Below, piece by piece: positions 57,203 to 64,000 of a DNA stretch of 64,000 nucleotides. Location: the NCBI RefSeq assembly GCF_006016075.1, contig NZ_CP040093.1, positions 2,087,501-2,151,500 of the forward strand. Direction: 5' to 3'. The DNA is from Caloramator sp. E03. Lineage in GTDB: Bacteria > Bacillota > Clostridia > Clostridiales > Caloramatoraceae. The translations under genes and the position numbers were made by a program. Each line of letters starts with the position of its first letter. Position 1 is the stretch's first letter. Under the pieces are notes generated by a model. The model was not told the DNA's origin and made no database searches. It saw only the letters and a program-made list of their open reading frames with translations.

Positions 57203-57664
57203 TTGAGCAATATAATGGAGATAATAAAAAAATATCCTCGAGAGAAAAGGTATACTTTGGCAATGCTTCAGGATGTGCAGAAACATTTTAATTATATACC
57301 AAGGCAGGCTCTTGAGATGATATCAGAATATGTAAATACTCCATTAAGTAATTTGTATAGCATGGCAACTTTTTATAAGGCACTAAGCCTAAAACCAAAA
57401 GGAAAATACGTAATTAAGGTTTGTGATGGAACTGCATGCCACATACGTTCTTCAATGGTTTTAATAGATGAAATATATAATATATTAAAAATAAGACCTG
57501 GAGAAACAACAGAGGATGGTATGTTTTCTCTTGAAACAGTAAATTGCCTTGGCTCTTGTGCAATAGCCCCGGTTATGGTTGTTAACGATAAGTACTATGG
57601 CAAAGTTTCCCCTGCTATGGTTAGGGAAATAATAAAGGAATACGGGGGCGAAAAAAATGAGTGA
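57203..57664 (+). CDS. NuoE-like [2Fe-2S] subunit (WorC-like)
   Basis: About 153 aa from TTG 57203 (SD GGAAGGTGG at 57190-57198). Starts [20 protein letters not shown] with the NuoE helical region, [14 protein letters not shown] and [10 protein letters not shown]; thioredoxin-like fold with [11 protein letters not shown] and CLGSCAIAP supplying four Cys. Part of the NADH-reacting module. Overlaps the next gene by 8 nt. Confidence 0.9.
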   Translation: MSNIMEIIKKYPREKRYTLAMLQDVQKHFNYIPRQALEMISEYVNTPLSNLYSMATFYKALSLKPKGKYVIKVCDGTACHIRSSMVLIDEIYNILKIRPGETTEDGMFSLETVNCLGSCAIAPVMVVNDKYYGKVSPAMVREIIKEYGGEKNE

Positions 57665-59447
57665 TAAAAAGATAGTTAAAGTCTGTTGTGGGACAGGCTG
57701 CCTTGCAAACGGAAGTGGAGCATTATATGAAAAACTTTTAGAAAAGTCAAAGCTAAAAGGAGATTTTTCAGTTGATATATTAGTAAAATCCACTGGCTGC
57801 AATGGACTTTGCGAAAAGGGCCCTCTTATTAAGATAGAGCCTTATGGGATAACCTATTGCAAAGTTAAACTATCGGATGTTGATGAAATATATGAAAAAA
57901 CGATATTAAAAGGAGAGGTAATAGAAAGGCTTTTATTTACTGATGCTTCAGGTAAAAAGACAAAATCCCATAAGGATACTGAGTTTTATAAGAGACAGCA
58001 AAAACTTGCTCTAAGGAATATAGGAGAAATAGATCCAACATGTATTGATGATTATATTGAAAGAGAAGGCTATAAGGCTCTTTACAAAGCGCTCTTTGAA
58101 ATGACACAAGAGGATATAATAAACGAAGTTGAAAAGTCAAAAATAAGAGGAAGAGGAGGAGCTGGATTTTTAACCTATAGGAAGTGGATGGGGGCAAAGA
58201 AGATTGATAATTTTCCCAAATATGTTGTTTGCAACGGTGATGAAGGAGATCCCGGTGCATTTATGGACAGGAGCATAATGGAAGGTGATCCCCACAGTAT
58301 AATAGAGGGTATGATAATATGTGCAAGGTATCTTGATGCCAACATGGGATATATTTATATAAGGGATGAATATGGACTTGCTGTTAAGAATATGAATAGG
58401 GCAATTGAAGATGCTAAAAAACATGGATACCTTGGCAAAAATATTTTAGGAAGTGGATTTGATTTTGATTTGCAAGTTGTTCGTGGTGGGGGAGCTTTCG
58501 TATGTGGGGAATCAACGGCTCTTATGTCATCAATAGAAGGAAAGGTTGGGGAGCCAAGAGCAAAATATATTCACTCAAATGAAAAAGGGCTTTGGGGCCA
58601 GCCAACAGTTTTAAATAATGTTGAAACTTGGGCAAATATACCACTTATAATATTAAATGGGGGAGACTGGTTCGCTAGCATTGGGACGGAAAACAGCAAA
58701 GGTACCAAGGTTTTTTCCCTTGTTGGCAAAGTAAAAAATACAGGTCTTGTTGAGGTTCCTATGGGGACTACCCTAAGGGAGCTTATATTTGATATTGGGG
58801 GCGGAATAATAAATAATAGAAAATTTAAAGCTATTCAAACAGGAGGTCCATCAGGAGGTTGCATACCAGAGAGTCTTTTAGATTTGAAGGTTGATTTTGA
58901 TACATTAACTAAGGCAGGCTCAATGATGGGCTCTGGCGGAATGATTGTAATGGATGATAGAACCTGCATGGTTGATGTTGCAAGATATTATATAAAGTTT
59001 TTATCAGAGGAATCCTGCGGAAAGTGCGCTCCATGCAGAGAAGGAATAAAAAGAATGCTTGAGATACTTACTGATATTTGTGAAGGGAGAGGAAAAGAGG
59101 AGGATATTGAGCTTTTAGAGGAAATTTGCAGCATGGTTGAAAGTGCTGCCCTTTGTGGGCTTGGTAAAACTGCACCAAACCCAGTTATTACAACTTTAAA
59201 ATATTTTAAAGAGGAATATATTGAGCATATAGAAAACAAAAGATGTCCGGCAGGGGTTTGTAAAAACCTTACAACATTCTATATAGATTCTGATAAATGT
59301 ATAGGCTGCGGTCTTTGCAAGAGGAACTGTCCAGCTGATTGTATAAGCGGCGAAATTAAAAAGCCCCACTCAATTGATGCTTTAAAGTGTATAAAGTGTG
59401 GAAGCTGTATTGAAAACTGCAGATTTAGTGCTGTAAAGGTAAAATAG
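57657..59447 (+). CDS. NuoF-like flavoprotein subunit (WorB-like)
   Basis: 596 aa. N-terminal [2Fe-2S] thioredoxin domain ([23 protein letters not shown]), then the NuoF core: [14 protein letters not shown] (FMN), [14 protein letters not shown] (NADH), [17 protein letters not shown], and [12 protein letters not shown] plus [10 protein letters not shown] for a [4Fe-4S]. The C-terminus adds two ferredoxin clusters ([26 protein letters not shown]). This is the domain order of HydB/HndC-type subunits of bifurcating enzymes. Confidence 0.93.
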   Translation: MSDKKIVKVCCGTGCLANGSGALYEKLLEKSKLKGDFSVDILVKSTGCNGLCEKGPLIKIEPYGITYCKVKLSDVDEIYEKTILKGEVIERLLFTDASGKKTKSHKDTEFYKRQQKLALRNIGEIDPTCIDDYIEREGYKALYKALFEMTQEDIINEVEKSKIRGRGGAGFLTYRKWMGAKKIDNFPKYVVCNGDEGDPGAFMDRSIMEGDPHSIIEGMIICARYLDANMGYIYIRDEYGLAVKNMNRAIEDAKKHGYLGKNILGSGFDFDLQVVRGGGAFVCGESTALMSSIEGKVGEPRAKYIHSNEKGLWGQPTVLNNVETWANIPLIILNGGDWFASIGTENSKGTKVFSLVGKVKNTGLVEVPMGTTLRELIFDIGGGIINNRKFKAIQTGGPSGGCIPESLLDLKVDFDTLTKAGSMMGSGGMIVMDDRTCMVDVARYYIKFLSEESCGKCAPCREGIKRMLEILTDICEGRGKEEDIELLEEICSMVESAALCGLGKTAPNPVITTLKYFKEEYIEHIENKRCPAGVCKNLTTFYIDSDKCIGCGLCKRNCPADCISGEIKKPHSIDALKCIKCGSCIENCRFSAVKVK

Positions 59448-59458
59448 GGGGTGGGAGC

Positions 59459-60214
59459 ATGATAATTAAGATAGATGGTAAAGAGTGTACTGCTCAAAAA
59501 GGTGAGTATCTTTTAAACGTTGCAAGAAGAAACGGCATTGAAATACCAACCCTTTGCCACAGCGATGCACTGCCGGGCATTGGAAGTTGCAGGATTTGCA
59601 TAGTTGAGGTTGTTGAAAAAGGCAGGTCAAGGATAGTAACCTCCTGCATTTTCCCTGTAATGGGAGAGATAGAGGTTTTAACTAATTCAAAAAAAATAAG
59701 GGATATGAGAAAAACCCTTTTGATGCTTTATCTTGCAAGAGTTCCTGAAAATGAAACTATTAAAAAACTTGCTAAAGAATATGGGGCTAAGGTTCCTCAA
59801 AGGTTTAGTGTTGATAAAAGTGAGGACTGCATACTCTGTGGTCTTTGTGTAAAGGCCTGCGAGAGCCTTGGAAGCAGTGCTATTTCAACGGTGAACAGGG
59901 GAGTTACCAAAAAGGTATCAACTCCTTATGATGAACCTTCAAAGGAGTGTATAGGCTGTGGCTCCTGTGCTTTTGTTTGCCCAACCAATGCAATTAGGAT
60001 AGAGGAGAAGAACGGAATAAGGACTATATGGAATAAGGATTTTGAGCTCGTAAGATGTAAAAAGTGTGGAGAGTACTTTGCAACAAAGGAGCAGATAGAG
60101 TACATAAATAAGAAAAAAGACTTTAATTTAGAGGATGAGATGCTTTGCGATAAATGTAAAAAGAAAAAGGCAGGAGAGAGACTAAAGGATGTATTTGAGG
60201 ATTATAAGGAATAA
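59459..60214 (+). CDS. NuoG-like iron-sulfur subunit (WorA-like)
   Basis: 251 aa. [2Fe-2S] domain with CHSDALPGIGSCRICIVE, then CILCGLCVKACESL and CIGCGSCAFVCPTN [4Fe-4S] clusters, and a C-terminal pair of CxxC (CKKCGEYF, CDKCKKKK) that may bind zinc or iron. Equivalent to the N-terminal half of HydA/NuoG without a hydrogenase H-cluster or formate dehydrogenase domain. It links the flavoprotein to the AOR/ferredoxin pair. A strong terminator follows. Confidence 0.9.
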   Translation: MIIKIDGKECTAQKGEYLLNVARRNGIEIPTLCHSDALPGIGSCRICIVEVVEKGRSRIVTSCIFPVMGEIEVLTNSKKIRDMRKTLLMLYLARVPENETIKKLAKEYGAKVPQRFSVDKSEDCILCGLCVKACESLGSSAISTVNRGVTKKVSTPYDEPSKECIGCGSCAFVCPTNAIRIEEKNGIRTIWNKDFELVRCKKCGEYFATKEQIEYINKKKDFNLEDEMLCDKCKKKKAGERLKDVFEDYKE

Positions 60215-60220
60215 AATAAA

Positions 60221-60248
60221 AAACCCAGCTTTGATGCTGGGTTTTTTA
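60221..60248 (+). terminator. terminator of the tungsten-enzyme operon
   Basis: CCCAGC (60224-60229), loop TTTGAT, GCTGGG (60236-60241) followed by TTTTTT. Confidence 0.9.
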
Positions 60249-60372
60249 TAATAAATAAATTATACAATACAAGAAATATATTACATTTATGAAAGAATAT
60301 TGACAAGTTATAACTATATATATTATTATAAAAGTAATAAATTTACTACGATATAGCAGGGGGAGTAAAAAA

Positions 60373-61227
60373 ATGACTACCAATTGTAACATATTTACTG
60401 AGATACGAACAAAGTACAATATACTTTCTCCTATTCAAAAAGAAATAGCTGATTTTATTTTAAACAATAGCGAAGAAGTTATTATGCTATCTATAAGCGA
60501 TTTGGCTCAAAAATGCAATACAAGTGAAACAACTATTATGAGATTTTTAAGGAAGCTTGGCTATAGTTCATATCAAGTTTTCAGAGTAAAAGTAGCACAG
60601 GAACTATCAGATGATTCACCTAAATCAATTTATGAAGAGATTAAGCCAGAGGATAATATTAGTGAAATTAGAAAAAAGGTTATTCTATCTACAGTAAATT
60701 CAATAAATGATCTTAATAATATTTTAGATGATAAATCTATAGAAGAAGTTGTAGATCTTATCTGTAAAAGTAAGAGAATATATTTTTTAGGTGTAGGAGC
60801 TTCTGGGATAATTGCAAACGATGCTTTTCACAAATTTCTTCGATTAGGTTTGAATGTTATAACATGCAACGATTCTCATATTATGAACATAATGAGTGCG
60901 CATACAAATTCTTCTGATTTATTAGTTATATTTTCTCATTCTGGAGAAAGTCAAGAAGTTTTAGAATGTGCTCAGCTTGCAAAAGAAAATGGTACAAAAA
61001 TAGTTACTATAACAAGTTATGGGCATTCAACTATTACTAAGCATGCTGATATTGTATTATTAAGCTCAACAAATGAAACAAAATATCGTTCTGATGCAAT
61101 GGTTTCCCGTATTATACAGCTTGTTATAATAGATATATTATATGTAGCTGTAGTTTTAAAATTAGGACCGTCATATATTAAAAAAGTTAATAAATCACGT
61201 TTAGCTGTAGCAAAAAGAAAAATATAA
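60373..61227 (+). CDS. RpiR-family transcriptional regulator
   Basis: 284 aa: N-terminal HTH_6 (LSPIQKEIADFILNN, then LAQKCNTSETTIMRFLRKLG) and a C-terminal SIS domain (RIYFLGVGASGIIANDAF, VIFSHSGESQEVLECA, IVTITSYGHST). It senses a sugar phosphate or sugar-acid phosphate and controls the genes that follow. SD GGGGG before ATG. Confidence 0.92.
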   Translation: MTTNCNIFTEIRTKYNILSPIQKEIADFILNNSEEVIMLSISDLAQKCNTSETTIMRFLRKLGYSSYQVFRVKVAQELSDDSPKSIYEEIKPEDNISEIRKKVILSTVNSINDLNNILDDKSIEEVVDLICKSKRIYFLGVGASGIIANDAFHKFLRLGLNVITCNDSHIMNIMSAHTNSSDLLVIFSHSGESQEVLECAQLAKENGTKIVTITSYGHSTITKHADIVLLSSTNETKYRSDAMVSRIIQLVIIDILYVAVVLKLGPSYIKKVNKSRLAVAKRKI

Positions 61228-61253
61228 TTTTTATTTTGAATGGAGGTATTATT

Positions 61254-62351
61254 ATGACAAAAAAATTTAAAACTATTTTACTTGGAGATGCTATGATCCC
61301 TGGTAAAGATTTTGAAAGTGCATGTAAAAAATACCTTTCTGACTTTGTAGGTGAAATTGTTGTAGGAGATTGGGAGCCTGACTGGAATAACTTGCAGTAC
61401 AGAAGGCTTGAGGTAGAGAAACACGGACCAGAAATTGAAATTGTTGATAAATTGATAGTTGAACATGGTAATGATGCTTCTATGCTTTTAGGATTATTTG
61501 TACCTGTTTCATCAAAAGTTTTTGATCTTATGCCTAATTTAAAAATTGTTGGAGTTTCAAGAGCAGGTGTGGAAAATGTAAATGTAAAAGAGGCTACCAG
61601 TCGAGGGATACTTGTGTTTAATGTTGAAGGAAGAAATGCAGAAGCAGTATCTGATTTTGCAGTAGGTTTGATGCTTGCAGAATGTAGAAATATTGCTAGA
61701 GCTCATTATTCTATAAAAAATGGAAAGTGGAGAAAAGAGTTTTCTAATTCTGATTGGGTTCCTGAACTTAAAGGGAAAAATGTTGGTATTATAGGATTTG
61801 GATACATAGGGAGATTAGTAGCAAAAAAGCTTATGGGTTTTGACGTAAATAGAATGGTATATGACCCATTTATAAGTGAAGATATAATTAGAGAAGCAGG
61901 ATGTATTCCAGTTGATAAAGAAACATTGTTTAAAGAAAGTGATTTTATTACAATACACGCAAGACTTTCTGAAGATTCAAAAAATCTTGTAGGAGAAAAA
62001 GAATTTGAAATGATGAAACCTACTGCATATATAATAAATACAGGAAGAGCTGGATTAGTTAATGAAAAAGCTCTTATAAAGGCATTAAAGGAGAAAAAGA
62101 TAGCGGGAGCAGGGCTTGATGTTTTTTGGACAGAACCAATACCACAAGATAGCGAGTTTTTGCAGCTTGATAATGTAACACTTACTACCCATATAGCAGG
62201 TACGACAAAAGAAGCTTTAACAAGATCTCCTGAACTTCTTATGGAAGATATTTGTAAATTGTTAAGAAATGAAAAACCAAGGTTTATTATTAATGGTGAA
62301 GTTTTAGAAAATGATGAATTTAAGAAGTGGCTGGAGGAAGTGAGAAAATGA
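61254..62351 (+). CDS. D-isomer-specific 2-hydroxyacid dehydrogenase
   Basis: About 365 aa from ATG 61254 (SD GGAGG). NAD fold GIIGFGYIGRLVAKKL, catalytic Arg region VSRAGVENV and NTGRAGLVNEKAL, Glu in DVFWTEPIPQ and His in LTTHIAGTTKEAL. Similar to phosphoglycerate dehydrogenase-like enzymes, with a longer N-terminal domain containing GDWEPDWNNLQYRR. Probably oxidises a sugar acid or reduces a 2-keto acid taken up by the GntP permease. Overlaps the aldolase by 4 nt. Confidence 0.85.
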   Translation: MTKKFKTILLGDAMIPGKDFESACKKYLSDFVGEIVVGDWEPDWNNLQYRRLEVEKHGPEIEIVDKLIVEHGNDASMLLGLFVPVSSKVFDLMPNLKIVGVSRAGVENVNVKEATSRGILVFNVEGRNAEAVSDFAVGLMLAECRNIARAHYSIKNGKWRKEFSNSDWVPELKGKNVGIIGFGYIGRLVAKKLMGFDVNRMVYDPFISEDIIREAGCIPVDKETLFKESDFITIHARLSEDSKNLVGEKEFEMMKPTAYIINTGRAGLVNEKALIKALKEKKIAGAGLDVFWTEPIPQDSEFLQLDNVTLTTHIAGTTKEALTRSPELLMEDICKLLRNEKPRFIINGEVLENDEFKKWLEEVRK

Positions 62352-63181
62352 TAGTAAATTTAACATCAATTTTAAAGGATGCTCGCTTAGGTAAATATGC
62401 TATAGGTTCTTTTAATGTATATAGTTATGAAACAATAAAAGGGGTAATTGAATCTGCCATAAAATTAAATAAGCCAACTATAGTTGCTTTTGGAGAAAGA
62501 TATTTAGAAAATATGGATTTTGATTCAGTTTATGCGACTGTAAATGCTCTTGGGAAGAATACTAATACACCTATAGCATTACATTTAGATCATTGTAAAT
62601 CATTTGAACATATAGTACAAGCTATAAGAGCAGGATTTACATCTGTTATGTATGATGGTTCAAATTTGAGCTTTGAAGAAAATATAAAGGAAACAAAAAA
62701 AATTGTATCCATTGCTCATTCAGTAAATGTATCTGTAGAGGCAGAACTTGGAGGAATATCCCTTGGAGATCGTTCTAATGAAGAAGAAAGAGAACAAATA
62801 TATACTGATCCAAATGAAGCAGAAATATTTGTTAAGGAAACAGGTGTTGATGCGCTGGCTGTATCAATTGGAACAGTTCATGGTATGTACAAAGGAGAAC
62901 CTAAAATTGATATTGGTGTATTAAAATCAATAGCATCCAGGATAGACATACCTTTAGTATTGCACGGAGGATCAGGAACTCCTGAGAATATAATAAAAGA
63001 ATGCATTAGGAATGGTATATGCAAAATAAATGTCAATACTGAAATATCTGCATATACTGTAGATAAAATTAAGGAAGCTCTTCGATCAGATAAGGATTAT
63101 CATCTTTCAAAAATTTCCATATTAGAAATAGAATATATAAAAGAAGTTGTAGAAAAATATATGAACATGTTTTATAGCTAA
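62348..63181 (+). CDS. class II aldolase (FbaA/GatY-like)
   Basis: 277 aa from ATG 62348, which overlaps the preceding stop (ATGA), with GGAGGAAGTG upstream. Zinc and catalytic motifs HLDHCKSFEH, VEAELGGISLGDRS, VSIGTVHGMYKG, LVLHGGSGTPEN and KINVNTEI. Paralogue of the one at 15302 (about the same length). Probably splits a phosphorylated ketose or keto acid formed in this pathway. Confidence 0.87.
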   Translation: MIVNLTSILKDARLGKYAIGSFNVYSYETIKGVIESAIKLNKPTIVAFGERYLENMDFDSVYATVNALGKNTNTPIALHLDHCKSFEHIVQAIRAGFTSVMYDGSNLSFEENIKETKKIVSIAHSVNVSVEAELGGISLGDRSNEEEREQIYTDPNEAEIFVKETGVDALAVSIGTVHGMYKGEPKIDIGVLKSIASRIDIPLVLHGGSGTPENIIKECIRNGICKINVNTEISAYTVDKIKEALRSDKDYHLSKISILEIEYIKEVVEKYMNMFYS

Positions 63182-63727
63182 AAAAATATTCAATGTCTCA
63201 AAAGACTTTGAATATGATAAAAAACTATACTTGTGCATTAATAATCAAAAATTAATAAACAGTGCACTGAAAAATAATAAAAATAAAGGAATAGCTTAAT
63301 ATTTACAGCTTTTTAGTTACTAAAGAAAAATTGTTAAATATCTAACTTTTACCTGAGTTAATTATATAACAAAAAAAAGATGTTATCAATATGAATATAG
63401 CAAATATTATTTAGTCTGATATAGATATAAAATAAAACAATATAGAAAAAATAAGACAATTTCACAATTTATGTTGATTGATTTATGAATATCCATTTTC
63501 AAAAGTTTATATATCATATTTTAAATTTAAATACTATTTTGACCGAATTTTATTTGTAAATATAATAATTTTTTAATGCACAAGTATAGCAAAGTTTTTT
63601 ATAAGAAGATAATCCATAATTAATAATTAAAAATTATCTGATCGATTTGAGATATAGTTGTATCTTATAACAAAAATTTTCTAAAAATTAAAAATTTAAT
63701 ATTTTTAAATTAAGGGGGATTAATGTT
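63182..63727. other. gene-free stretch before the permease
   Basis: 546 bp of AT-rich DNA. A hairpin (ATTCAATGTCT / AGACTTTGAAT, 63188-63213) may end the aldolase transcript. Most of the gap is the 365-bp inverted-repeat-bounded segment at 63225-63589. Confidence 0.5.
63225..63589. repeat. candidate MITE or IS remnant with 17-bp inverted repeats
   Basis: CTATACTTGTGCATTAA (63225-63241) and its exact reverse complement (63573-63589) bound a noncoding AT-rich core. Confidence 0.5.
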
Positions 63728-64000
63728 ATGGTAACTGGTCCGATGTTGATGATAATTTTTTTAATAGCAATAGCTTTTGTTTTGATTTCTATAATTAAGT
63801 TTCGTTTAAATCCTTTTATTGCATTGCTTGTTACTTCAATTTTAACTGCATTTATGGTAAGAATGCCTTTAGATAAAATAAGTTCTGCAGTAACGACTGG
63901 TTTTGGAAATACGCTTGCAGGCATAGGCATTGTTATTGGACTTGGGATTATTTTAGGTCAAATTTTAGCAGAAGCGGGTGCTACTGAACAAATAGCTAAC
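63728..64000 (+). CDS. GntP-family permease, N-terminal part
   Basis: 91 residues are inside the window: ATG at 63728 with SD AAGGGGG. MLMIIFLIAIAFVLISIIKF, then RLNPFIALLVTSILTAFMV, then GFGNTLAGIGIVIGLGIILG and LAEAGATEQI, the opening of gluconate/sugar-acid:H+ symporters of the GntP family. Likely supplies the substrate for the dehydrogenase and aldolase upstream. Confidence 0.88.
   Translation, partial: MVTGPMLMIIFLIAIAFVLISIIKFRLNPFIALLVTSILTAFMVRMPLDKISSAVTTGFGNTLAGIGIVIGLGIILGQILAEAGATEQIAN

Overview
The window looks like accessory-rich chromosome from a low-GC, anaerobic Gram-positive bacterium, most likely a member of the Clostridia. Supporting signs are very AT-rich DNA, strong GGAGG ribosome binding sites, frequent TTG/GTG starts, glycyl-radical and tungsten/ferredoxin enzymes, a glucitol-type PTS with GutM, and a type III-A CRISPR effector locus. 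No rRNA, tRNA or CRISPR array was seen.

Region by region: 1-7.0 kb is a pile of nested and broken insertion sequences (IS6-like, IS1182, two ISL3 types, IS256). 7.0-30.5 kb is a dispersed, IS-damaged sugar-alcohol locus: two identical copies of a SAF-domain oxidoreductase in inverted orientation, glucitol-family PTS genes (IIC, IIB, IIA, gutM), a SorC-type regulator, an aldolase/TIM-like isomerase/YjbQ operon, a broken alcohol dehydrogenase, a split transketolase, two ribulose-phosphate epimerases and RpiB. A PTS-imported polyol phosphate would be oxidised, isomerised and fed into pentose-phosphate and triose metabolism. 30.5-39.4 kb is a type III-A (Csm) effector operon: csx20, a CARF protein with a RelE-like C-terminus, cas10, csm2-5 and cas6. 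It has no cas1/cas2 or array and is bracketed by identical 26-bp palindrome-containing direct repeats. 39.7-46.1 kb carries an OFA-like MFS transporter, a crotonase-fold hydrolase and a YjjI/YjjW glycyl-radical enzyme pair. 46.1-48.0 kb is a REP-associated tyrosine transposase with its palindromic repeats, which also occur beside the Csm operon. 49.4-52.7 kb encodes a CHASE4-PAS-GGDEF-HD-GYP protein and a secreted DUF2680-like protein. 52.8-60.2 kb is a probable Moco/tungsten-cofactor riboswitch, an ISL3 element, and a five-subunit tungsten aldehyde oxidoreductase operon with NuoE/F/G-like subunits and a MoaD-like protein. 60.4-64.0 kb is a sugar-acid catabolic operon: RpiR regulator, 2-hydroxyacid dehydrogenase, class II aldolase and the start of a GntP permease.

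The most unusual observation concerns a 1327-bp IS6-like element. All four copies whose upstream end is visible sit exactly 24 nt ahead of the start codon of the neighbouring gene, in the same orientation, with the Shine-Dalgarno at a near-constant distance. Other points worth a second look are the Csx20 plus CARF-RelE-like module, the riboswitch separated from its operon by ISL3, and the 1727-bp inverted repeat that could flip a 9.7-kb segment.
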